Assembly: GCF_032854445.1 (NCBI RefSeq)
Contig: NC_088301.1
Span: 45,937,116-46,001,115, forward strand
Length of the DNA stretch: 64,000 nt
Origin: Liolophura sinensis
Lineage: Eukaryota; Mollusca; Polyplacophora; Chitonida; Chitonidae
Direction: 5' to 3'
Made by a program: the position numbers and the translations under genes. Of the stretch, positions 38,901 to 49,406 are shown in pieces; positions within the stretch are counted from its first letter, which is position 1; every line of letters starts with the position of its first letter. The notes below the pieces were generated by a model. It saw only the letters and a program-made list of their open reading frames with translations, ran no database searches and was not told the DNA's origin.

Positions 38901-41900
38901 ACATAATCAGAAAAAGTAGGGTAGGTGCATATGAATTTGTTTTTCAAAAGCTGGAGGGAAATAAAAAAAGAAATCAACTTGAGAGAAATATAAAAGAGTG
39001 CATTGCACCAAAAGCCCAGTAAACTTTTTGGAGGGTTGCTTGAGTTTTAATTAATTGTTTGCAGTTGATCATGTGTTTATCTTTGTTACAAATTCAGTCC
39101 TAATTATTTTGATGTACATTCCTGTATCCTAGAATCCTGATCATGTAGTGGACTTGCTTGTCTCGCATTCCAAGGGTTGTGATCTAAACTTATTACTTTC
39201 TAAACAGCAGTACAACAGGAGAGGCGACCCCCTGAACAGAAGGAGAAACTTCCCACTAGTGTGGCCACATCAACACAGAGAATCTACATAAGGAAAGACC
39301 TAAACAGCCCTTCAGCAGCCATTCCCATGTTCAACGCAGACGTAAGTTGGCAGCTTTTTATGCACTAAGCCTTGTGTAACTGTGCTATTTTCGTGAAAAG
39401 AAAAAAGAAATCCGTGGCTGAGTGCATGTGTAACAGAAAGTTATGAATCGTGCTGTAAGTACTGCACAAATTTCTGAACATGATAAAGGGTAAAGTGTAA
39501 ACTTTAGCCTTATTCCGTAATGTGTTAAAGGAGAAGAAAACTTGATATTATGACACTGTAGGCTGAAAAGAGCATATTTTTTTCTATCTGGTAGTGCCTG
39601 CTGCATAATTTTGCGATTTTTCTTCGCCATACACGTAAACCCTGAAAAAGGCAAAGCTGGCATAAATTGCTGAGTCCATCGCGTCCTCCATCTTTAACAC
39701 CCTGTAATTTATGCTGGAGGTGTGTTGCCTCTCAGCCAATGAGAGTGGTTAAAACTGCCGACTTGTTCATTTAAACTCGGAACCTATGTCCAGCATTCCG
39801 GTTTCCCAATCATCAAGCAGAAAATGAACTGTATTGTTCGCTACCTTCTTGGAAGAAGAGTTCTACCGGATATGTACGAACTGCACTTCGGCGGTTTCTG
39901 ACAGCATTTCTCCTCCTAACACCGAAGACTTCAGGATAGTTCATAGGCAAAATGGAGTCGCCCACAGCTAATTTTGGCACTGACTTTATTTATACTTCGT
40001 CAACTTGAGGTACATATTAGAATTATGCGTACTCTGTTCAATGGTATTTGTTTGATATTTAAGTTTTCTTCTCCTTTAATTGGAAGGCAAACTTTAGCTT
40101 TCGTTGCTTCTGAGCATTTGTGTTGAAGCTTGATCTTCGATTTTCTTGAAGTTTTGACTTGATATGCTTGGGAATAGTCTTAGGATTTTTATTTGTTTCA
40201 AATAGCCACAATCTCCACAGCCCATGGGGAAGTATGGTGAAAACTTGTTAGCGAACCTACAGGAGAGAATTATCCATACAGACCAGGGTGCCGTCATTCT
40301 CAGCTCCAACTTGCCCAACCAGACAACCACCAATAACACAGGTTTGTCTCCTTGAAGGATATGCTGTATTGGTGAATGTGTGTACTGATTTATATAACAG
40401 AGGAATATCAGGATTTCCTGCGGTGATCTATGTCCCACAGTTGTAAGACACATCATCCTACATCCTACAGCTTTGAAATATCTAGGTCAACTGCAGTGGC
40501 CAAAGCTTGCCATTGATTGGTTTAAAAGTCGTGACCTCTGTGCAAGGGGCGAAAGAGAACTGTAGCATGAAATATGCCTTTTTTTTCCTTCATTTTCTTC
40601 ATTTTATGGGGTAGAATGATCCCCTGAAAGCTGCACATTTTAGGGATTTGGTACGAAGAGAGGCTGAGTGGTATTGGGTTACACAATCACTAAGTTGTTG
40701 CAGAAGACATTTTGTCTGTTTTGTAGAGGAAAGGATCTTTTTAAAGGAGCAACCTTTTCATAGGTGCATTTCTGCCTTTTAAATTTAGTTGTGTAACAAC
40801 CTGTCAAATATAGAAGTACATTGTATGTTTAAAATAAGTACACCTAAAACCTAATCTTATTTGTTTACAGATTTGAGCACACTTGCCAATGTAGTGACAA
40901 CTCTAGCGACAATGGGCAAAAATAACAAAGACATGAGCTCAGAGCACACTGATGACCGAGAACACCCTACAAATGGGGACACTTCAGCAGAGAATGCAGA
41001 ATCGGTCGTCAAAGCCTTTGACACTCTAGCAAAAGCTGGACAGTCACAAGATTTATTGAATTCAACACTGGTAAGACACGTGTATGTTCGAACAAAATGG
41101 ATATACAGGTCCCTCTTTCTAAATCCGTATTTGCGTAACATTTTTGTATTTTTATAATGAAATTTATGTTAAATAGCCTTGACTCCCAGAGAATGATGTA
41201 GGTAAATGTTTGTTGGCTTTCTTTATCTATGTAAAAGTTGGTTTTGTCACAGAGGTGTCAGGATGTAGAACTAAGGGCATGTTGAGAGAAAAAAGTTGTG
41301 TTAATATAAAAAATCAGATAAGTAGGCCTATGTAGCAGTTAGGCTTTGGTTTTTCACACTAGTAACATTAAGCTCTTAGAACTTTTGCTTTCCCATGTTG
41401 TCACCTTTGCCCTTTGCCACAAAAACAATTTTATTTTACTTTTGAAGTAGTTCAAACTACCATGCTTACAATGTTGCCCATGAATAGTAGGGCTATTAGG
41501 CCAAAATGAACACAGAAGCAAATTGTGCATCAGGTAGGATAGAGGGCAAACTTCTTAAATGACCAGTTTTTGTATGATGTAAATGATTTCCTTTTTTTTT
41601 TTTTTTTTTTGATGTTCAAGTGTTATTTTTCTTTTTACAGAATGACAGTTTGGATCAGTCAGGGATGGAGTCCGGTGATGGGTCATTTATGATCATAGAT
41701 ATTGATGGTAAGATTTCACTGCAGAAAATTACTGAGTAATATTGCTGTATTCCAATTAATGAACTAAATAGTGATCAAGAAAATTGGAAGAACCAGTGCT
41801 GAAGTAAAAGAACTTGTGAAAAATTCTGATGCATCACATGACTCACTTGCATGTCATGGTAGTGTAATTAATTGTGTAAGCAAACATTGTTGAGTTTAAA

Positions 41901-44900
41901 ATTTCTTCTATTTTATGTAAGATTTTTATTTTTTTGCCTCTACCATGAATCGGATAAAGTAATATGGTATTTAGATATATCAGTTTTGGACTTGTTTGGG
42001 CTGCTTAACACAACTTTTATGTATTTTTGTCAGTATAGATATTTGGTGTTTTATAGCTAAGGTACATTTACATCTGATTTTATCCTGGTGTGACTGTATG
42101 TACTTTTTTCATATTTGTGCTTTCTCTCACTGTTGTGCTGTTGTGTTGTTATAAAACTGTATATCGTTAAATATGTCCACAAGTTCACTTATTGTGCCCT
42201 CAAAAATATAATTGGTTAGGTACAGGTGTACTTTTGTATGGTACTAAAGCAAAACCTATTTTATTTTGTGTGTAAGGGCGAGCCGACACTTTAAAAATCT
42301 ATTAATTGAATGGAAAAAAATCCACCATTTCATGTTAATTTTAATGTTTTATATGAGCTCCATGTGTTTAAGGCTTTTTGATCATGTGAATATGTCTTCA
42401 ACAGGAACAGTTGTTGGGACACTCCACATTTGTACACAAATTAGATGATTTTCAGTATTATGATTTTTTTATAACCCCTCAAACATAGAAAAAAAAGATT
42501 CCGTCTGCCCATAAAACATATCTTTGAATTTGTGTGGCCTTATGATGCTTTGTATAGGAAGACGTGTAGAAAAAAGAATTCCTAAAGCTGTTCCTCTTTA
42601 GCTCTTTATTTAGTGCTTGCTTGTAAAAATTGGCTAGGAGACACCCATGACCCGGATGTAATACTCTTATTCCTTGCAGTTGATTAGTTAATGGTCGGAA
42701 GATCATTCCTTTAAGAAAGTTGGCTGGGCATAACTCTACCCGACACGTCTTGCTTTTAGGTGTTGTTTTTTTTTTTCAAGGTTTGCAATTGTGTTTTTTT
42801 TTTGTTGTGATTTTTATTTTTTCATTTTGTATTTTGTTGTCTGTAGGTGAGCTTATATGATTGACTAGAGTTATGCCCAACAAAAAATATCTTTAGGATG
42901 GTGTAACAAGAGATGTGAAAACTTCTGGCTTGTTTGGAAGTTCTTTAGCTCATCTGATGTGGCTTGCTTGCGTGCAGTTCGACATGTTTCGTTTAAAAAT
43001 AATAAAAAAAAGATTTATTGGTTCTTTCAAAAATGTGTCTCTTATGTTTTCTTTCCTATACATGTATTAGACAAGGGTAAATTTGCCTACACATCCTAAT
43101 TTGACACAACTGGATGTCCTCAGGTGATTATTAGCTTCTGGTCTAGAATAGCTCAGCTCTGTGGCCTACATGCTGTACTGAGATCCATCATAACTAGGTT
43201 GTTTGTAAGACACTGGCTTCAATAGTTTGCCAGCTGATTAAAGTCTTTGCATATGTTTCCGCTTAGCTAGAGCAGAGTATAGAACACCGAAAATGAAAGT
43301 GCAGATTGTGAGATCACACAACTGCTTTTTAAAGGGATCAATTGCCTAAAACAGACAGTTGTTCCAATTTCATGCTGCACCTCTAGTTGCTAACAAGTGT
43401 GATTTATGTGGTCCATCTGGAATGTCAAACTGAACAACTTTTGTTTTCTCACCATTTATATACATGAGTGGCTACACCAGAGTTAGTGTTCTGTCAACTT
43501 GATGTGTCAATGCTTTGTGTTTGTTCGCAGGTCCTATTCTGACAGAGCAGCATTATGAGTTCAACCTGGCGACACCCACTCCTATGCCTGCCTATCTTAA
43601 TATCCACTTCATCTGTGAGAGTGCATCTAGACTCCTGTTCTTATCCATGTACTGGACCAGATCTTTGCCTCCGTTTCAGGTCCTTGGGTGAGTTAAGAAG
43701 TCAAGGAAATAACATGTTGAAGCTCCCTAAACCTAATATGTACATTGTACCATTGCAATTGTTCATACTATGATGGTGCGTCTTATTACAGATGACTGCT
43801 ATTCGTGTTTCCGAGGGCCACCAAGGAAAGCCAGCGAGGCACAGTAACCCAGGTGCCTCTTACCTATGCAGTCGTTGAGAGTTCAAGTCCAGCTCATGCT
43901 GGCTTCCTCTCCAGTTGTGGTTGGAAAGGTCTGTCAGCTACCTGCTGATGGTGGTGGGTTTCCCCCGGGGTCTGCTCGATTTCCTTCCACCATAATGCTG
44001 GCCGCAGTCGTATAAGTGAAAATTCTTGAATATGGTATAAAACATCAATCAAATAAGTAAAATAAATACATGTGTTTTGTACAGCAGGGTTTCAAAGTGA
44101 AATATTTCCTGCCTCATTATTGTTACCTTTAATTCAGTTTGCTAATATAAACTTGAAATATGACTTACATGGACATTATCTATTCTGTTGCAGGCAACAA
44201 TTACAAATCAGTTTAGTGCGTGCTTGTTGGAGCCAGTTGTTTACCTTAGGCCTGGCACAGTGTTCTCAAATAATGTCTCTATCCACCATTCTGGCAGCCA
44301 TTCTCAATCACTTACAGTCTACTGTCCAACAAGGTGAGCTGCATTCCACAAACAAGACAAGCTTTGCTCTTATAAATAAATAAATATAATATATGAATAA
44401 TATAAAATGCCATACACGTGTTTGTGCAGTCTAAAGCTGACTGAAGACCACTTATCTCTCACCATTACGGTGAGCATTCTTTTATCTGGGCATCACGTGT
44501 GGGAAAGTTTGTTAGTAAGGTGCAAAAGGTTGGTTTATGTCGAGCACTCCGATTCTCTCCACCCATAAATCTGACCATCATGGTATGAGCAAAAATTATT
44601 GAGTGTGGATTAAGCAACAATCAGATATATAAGTGCCCATAATGGTGTCGTGTAATAGCTGACCAGTTTTGATTTTTATGTACTGCAGACAAAGTGACAA
44701 ATGAGAGAGCCAAGGTAGTGATGGATCACATAATTCGCCTGCAGGAGTATGTGAACTCCATGCAGAGGCTGGAGGTGGATGATGTGGAGTACGCATATCT
44801 TAAGTGTTTGACACTCTTCTCACCAGGTAAGTCACATGGTATGAGCATATGGGTGAGGTTCCTGGCAGGCCCAGGATTTTTGAAAGAATTCTTTGATGAT

Positions 44901-46270
44901 TTTTCTTCAGTTTACATGGGATGATATTTAAATGTGAATGTCTGTCAGTGCCGCCATTAATGGTTTAGTACCAAAATAATATATTACATTGGTGCCATTA
45001 AAATATTATTCTGTACTCAAGACAGCAGTGCAGTTTATATGAGTAGGGAAAACCAGCCACCTTCACCTCACAAACCTGCACGAAGCAGCTAGAGGAGTTT
45101 GTGAACACTACCCTCAGATCGCCGAAGGGATAGTGTTCTAAAATTTGGCAGCCTACTCATTTAGCTGAATGATCGTTTTTGTTGCAGCAGGTCATCTTTC
45201 AACCAGTAATGCATCATGCTCATATCAAGTTTCCACTGATATGGCACACAGAATTAAAATTGATTGGCTGAGAGTTTTTTGTGTTACACCCTAGAGCTTT
45301 TGCCAGGATCAAATAATTCTGCCATCCTTAAAATTCAGCTCAGGTTAGGCATACCTCTCACCCTAGCCAGTCAGCAGCAATTCTGTATACTTTTAAGCAG
45401 GAAGGTTTGTCAGGTACATGTAAACCTATCTTGCCCAAAAGCTGCATTTTTTCAGACTCATCGTGGTTTCCTCCGTTTATAAACCATCCCCATGATTTAA
45501 GTGAAATATTTCAGAGTACAGCATTTAAATCCCAAAGAAAATCCCTTGAAAATCAAGTCTTGTGATGTTCTGTTCATACAGTTACATTATACATTTTTGA
45601 TGTTGCAGTCTTAGTCACTCAAATCAATTCCATTTTAGTTTCTCGGTCAAGTTAATATTACAATCATAGGTTACAATACTTCACTTGACTTGTTGCATTA
45701 GCAGTAAGAGCAAAAACTGGCCATTGCAAATAGTCAGAACTGTTAAATGTATTAGTTTTGATAACATGTGGATTCATATTTATCATTCCTTTATTTTTTG
45801 TGTTTTTATCCCCACTAGATAATCCTAACATTAACAGTGTCAGCCAAGTAGAAAAGTTCCAGGAAAAAGCCCAGCAGGAGCTGATAGCACACTGTCAGCG
45901 AACCTACCCAACCAATCCGGAGCGAGTAGCCAAACTACTGATGAGGTTACCACCCTTGTGTGCACTCTCCCCAAGCATAATGGAAGAACTGTTTTTCTCG
46001 GGTCTGATAGGAAATGTACAGATAGATAGTATTATACCTTACATTTTACGTATGGAAACTGCAGAATACAACTCGCAGATGCAGAGTCAAAGCAGCACAG
46101 AGAGCTTTGCATCCTCAACGGTGACTGCCCTTGCAGGAGATTATGGCATGACATCAACTTCAGGGGCAACACCCCTAACCATACCCCAGATTACTAGTGC
46201 TGTTGTCATGACAACTGCTCCCAGTCCAACAACGCTGCATGCCACTACAGCAACAACGGGAGCTACATAA
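35599..46270 (+). CDS. NR2C1/2: Nuclear receptor subfamily 2 group C (TR2/TR4 testicular receptor orthologue), complete coding region
   Basis: This is an orphan nuclear receptor that binds AGGTCA direct repeats (DR1 to DR5) as a dimer. Twelve coding exons with matched phases: 35599-35902 (ATG 35621), 36485-36652, 37341-37461, 38560-38739, 39208-39341, 40206-40341, 40871-41070, 41641-41707, 43531-43687, 44194-44333, 44689-44826 and 45819-46270 (TAA 46268-46270). They give 724 residues, against about 600 in human TR2 and TR4. The order is a Ser/Thr-rich N-terminus, the DNA-binding domain (182-250), an NR2C-typical linker ([24 protein letters not shown]), then the ligand-binding domain from about 431 ([60 protein letters not shown]). 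All of these resemble TR4 closely. The ATG context GCCACATGG is strong. The acceptor at 40205 has an in-phase alternative 15 nt downstream. I cannot separate TR2 from TR4, since the protein predates the vertebrate duplication. Confidence 0.96.
37341..38739 (+). CDS. NR2C1/2: NR2C DNA-binding domain exons (37341-37461 and 38560-38739)
   Basis: The two exons join in phase 1 inside the first zinc finger. Zinc ligands are C182, C185, C199, C202 (finger 1) and C218, C224, C234, C237 (finger 2). The P-box is CEGCKG, the NR2 class that reads AGGTCA half-sites. The second finger runs [20 protein letters not shown] and is followed by [10 protein letters not shown], which is very close to TR2/TR4 and differs from RXR, COUP-TF and HNF4. 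A charged helix ([20 protein letters not shown]) precedes the domain. No key residue is missing. Confidence 0.97.
39525..40079 (+). mobile_element. 555-bp non-autonomous DNA transposon (MITE) in an NR2C intron
   Basis: The left end TTAAAGGAGAAGAAAACTT (39525-39543) is the exact reverse complement of the right end (40061-40079). TTAA at both outer edges could be the target duplication (piggyBac-like) or part of the inverted repeat. The interior is less AT-rich than the intron and contains CpGs. No transposase is encoded. Confidence 0.85.
42725..42879 (+). mobile_element. Short inverted-repeat element (about 155 bp) in an NR2C intron
   Basis: TGGGCATAACTCTA (42725-42738) is inverted as TAGAGTTATGCCCA (42866-42879), around a T-rich interior. 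Size and structure fit a MITE. Related GGACATAACTCT words occur alone near 5812-5823 and, inverted, near 27718-27729. Confidence 0.6.
43531..46270 (+). CDS. NR2C1/2: NR2C ligand-binding domain exons with Ser/Thr-rich C-terminal tail
   Basis: Exons 43531-43687, 44194-44333, 44689-44826 and 45819-46270 encode residues 430-724. The nuclear-receptor signature region reads [20 protein letters not shown]. Dimer-interface helices follow ([23 protein letters not shown]), then the final conserved [13 protein letters not shown]. Vertebrate TR4 stops a few residues later. Here the frame continues for about 62 residues (roughly 663-724) made mostly of S, T, A, P and V, with no hydrophobic helix. The stop is in the same exon with no nearby splice site that would remove the tail. 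Confidence 0.93.
43811..44069 (+). mobile_element. tRNA-derived SINE, diverged
   Basis: Same family as the copy at 15327. The B box (GAGTTCAAGTCCAGCTCATG) and body are clear, while the head is mutated. The tail is AATAAGTAAAATAAATA. It is inserted in the NR2C intron between the exons ending 43687 and starting 44194, in the sense orientation. Confidence 0.88.
44493..44632 (+). mobile_element. Diverged 3' half of a related SINE
   Basis: GTGGGAAAGTTTGTTAGTAAGG followed by TCTCCACCCATAA, GACCATCATGGTATGAG and ATTGAGTGTGGATTAAGCAAC parallels the SINE body and tail with many changes. It is a second subfamily or an older copy, in the next NR2C intron. Confidence 0.5.
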
Positions 46271-48262
46271 AAGTGCTGCAATATGGGATGCCCTCCTAGA
46301 GTTGGTGTTCTATTTTATTCTTGGTGCCTTCTACAGGGTAAACATGCTTGTGGAAACAATGACAAGTTGGGATTAAACATTGAGAGAAACCACATCTGTC
46401 AGTTTCAGCCTTGTCTGATGTTGTGGCAAGCAGAATGTACATACTATAATATGGTAGAAAGAAGTACTCTGCAAAAGTGTTTTCATAGCTGGATTCATCA
46501 TGAACTCATGATGTGGAAAGGAAAAGTATTTCTCAGGATGGATATGAAACATGGCCGGTTTTCAGTGTTCCAAGTACTTGACATTACCCATATGTGGAAA
46601 GTGTGACGCCAGGATTCTGATTGGTACAGAACAATGTCAAAGTCACAGAATTAAAACTCTTTTTGACTTGTCGATTACACACTTGTACGATGTAGTAGAT
46701 TTTACAAAGGGATAGCCTGTTAAAGGACATTGGCAGTTTTCCACTCAAGGAAATGTAGTTTCACAAGGTGTACAGTTCAGAACTGACAATCGTATATCCA
46801 TGTGGGCTGAATTCAGGGGGAAGTAACTCACGTGTTGGGTTCTACTTCAGCAGTACAGGAGTATTGTGTTGAAGGTTGAATGGATTTTTTTTTTAAAATC
46901 ATGTCTACCTGTTGAATTGAACAGTTACACGTTAATGATAAACTTGTTGTATATTGGTTAAAAGCCGCTTGTTGTCTCACAACATAGGCCTGTCCTATTT
47001 ATTTATTTTTGCAAAGCTGCTTTGTGCTGTTTTGAAGGATTGTACATGGTGCGATGTCAGATCTGCCTAAAGGTGGGATAAATATGTTCTAGGTGGACTC
47101 ATGGCCAGTTATACTGGACTGAGTGAATGCCATATTTTCTAACCCCTGGTGTAAGACAGAATTCTCGCAAATCTTGTAGGCATACCCTTTTTTGCATATT
47201 ATGTAAGTGTCAAAACTGCTACCTTCCAAGAAGGCATGTTAAAGTAATAGGTGTGCAAATTTTTTCCAATATTTTAATCTTACATGTACAAAGAGTCATT
47301 TAATGATAATATTGTTAAGCTGTAAATATTTTGGCTACTTATTTGTTATGTGATTTGTGTTGTTCAGCTGTCTACCTGTCTGTCATTGTGCCTGGCCTTG
47401 TCTGTAATCCATACCATTGTTTTGTGTTTAATACAGGTCCTTCTATGACATTGTTAAGTATTTGTTGATGCGTGTACATGGTCAGAGTTTGTAAGGGCTT
47501 TTCCCTAGGCACATATATCACAAATTTGAAGTTTATGTACCATTGTAAGTTTTTGGATTTTTTTTTTTCCTTGGTTTTAAAATTTTATTTTCAAGAAACA
47601 ATTATACTCTGTTGGAAAGTGTGATAAAGTGCTAGAATGTATGGGAAATCAACTTTCTGTAAAATTTTAAACTGCATGTTTTCTCAGTACATAAATCTTT
47701 TAAACATTCTGACAGTAAAATGTAGTCCATGTTACCATTATTTTATGTCCTCAGATATATTAATAGGGCCCTTCGCAAAAAAATCTCCGATAATTTATCT
47801 TACTGATCTCAGAGTTTGTCCACTGAGTGATGATTTTGGGGTTAATTTTTTTTTTTTTGGAAATGAAATACTTGTATTTCACTCTTGATACAATGGTTTG
47901 TTCTGAGCCTAAATTTTTAGGTAACTGATAATTGTATATCAATTTACAGACAGTAATCTAGTGCTATTGCAAAAAAAAATATAAATAAAGAAAAACACAG
48001 ATGTAGATATTCCAGATTTAGATTTAACTAAAATTAGTAAATTCATATTGTCCTCTAGGAAACCTATACTGGTACCTGTTATGTCAATATTATATACATT
48101 TGAGAAAATCCATGTAATTTTAACTAGAGTGCCGTGAGGGTGTAAAACCTGCTACCTGCTAAATGCACATGTATATCCTGCATGTCCATATGGATCGAGG
48201 CTCATTCAAGATTAACGTGAAACTTCTGCTTTTAAATTTTGTTTTTGTATTTTAAAATAAAT
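46271..48262 (+). other. NR2C 3' UTR
   Basis: No coding sequence or opposing gene is seen here. AATAAA hexamers at 47984-47989 and 48256-48261 are the first good polyadenylation signals downstream of the stop, which implies a 3' UTR of about 1.7-2.0 kb. Several short AT-rich frames occur, but none has recognisable content. Confidence 0.55.
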
Positions 48263-49406
48263 GTTTGGATGTCAACATGTTTTGGCATTTTACAAGAAGT
48301 GAGAGGTGGTTATGTGTACTTTTTCTCCAGTCTCATTCATATACATGAATATGTATAGTAAGAAGGTGTAGGCCTCCCACATTACTTACATGTATCCTAA
48401 GCCTTTCCAAAAACTTGAGATTCCAAACCAGATTGATGTCCAGCATTAGCTGATCTCTCTCTCTCTCTCTTAGGATAGGACCAGATTGTAGATTTGATCC
48501 CAGTGTTCAAAATACCATTCAATTTAAGAGACCAACGATGTTTCAGGTCAATATGGTGTTTTATGAACTCTCCATGAAAGATGTAATTACTACCATCACA
48601 TGCACTACATTTCCACCAAAGGTCAAAATTCTACTTGTTTTGTTGAGACATTTTCTAATAGGATATCACCTAAAAAAAAACCTTTCCATAATCAATAGAA
48701 CTCTCAGAATCCAAAGCATTGTTTCATTGGTACATACGCTACAAGAGCCAGGGGTTACATGAAAACTAGAATCCCAAATGGCCAGAGTTAAAGACTACAT
48801 GTACATGGTCGGAAAATACTTTGCTGGCAAGTTAGAATCCCAGTAATTCTGACGCAAGGTTATAAGCCTTCACTGCCTTTCCTATTAAACATGACATTGA
48901 AAGGGGAGACAACTACTGCAGATCATTAAGTCAACAAGATTTATTTGGGACCATTTACTTTTACAGTTAAGCAGTCTACTTTCCCCTAAGGACATGCTCT
49001 GATGGCATTGCTCTTCCCATTTCAGATAGGGAGAAACCTTTAAACCAGGTTTAAAGCAATAAACTACCAAATTTATCAAAATGTGAAAACCCTAACCTAA
49101 CCCTATTGCTTACACATGTTCACTTTTTTGCAGCAGCAGTCGCAGCTGCATTGGAAGGAGTACTCTGAAGAGATCAAAAAAGTTTTAAAAATTCAGCTTT
49201 CTTTTGTATTGACTGATTACCTCTGAATGTAAGACCATTAAAAACATAACTTTGACAGTAACTAAGTTACTGTGATCTGAAACTGACTGAGATGAGTGAA
49301 CATCAACACCTGCTACATTTGCTGAGCAAAGGTTACGTTTCAAAAAGCATTAACAGCAAAATGCCCAGAGAATGTGACAGCCTGACACTTGAAACTGTAA
49401 CAAAGC
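48263..49406. other. Convergent region between NR2C and THUMPD3
   Basis: The two genes end tail to tail here. A CT microsatellite lies near 48452-48471. TTTATT at about 48942-48947 reads AATAAA on the minus strand and could end the THUMPD3 transcript about 460 nt past its stop. Nothing else is recognised. Confidence 0.45.

Noticed and set aside
44072..44924. Two plus-strand frames of 103 and 76 residues
   Set aside because: They read through real NR2C exons plus intron. The true coding parts are 44194-44333 and 44689-44826.
48452..48471. CT dinucleotide run, with similar CA (about 21004) and GAT (about 27513) runs
   Set aside because: Ordinary short microsatellites with no further structure.
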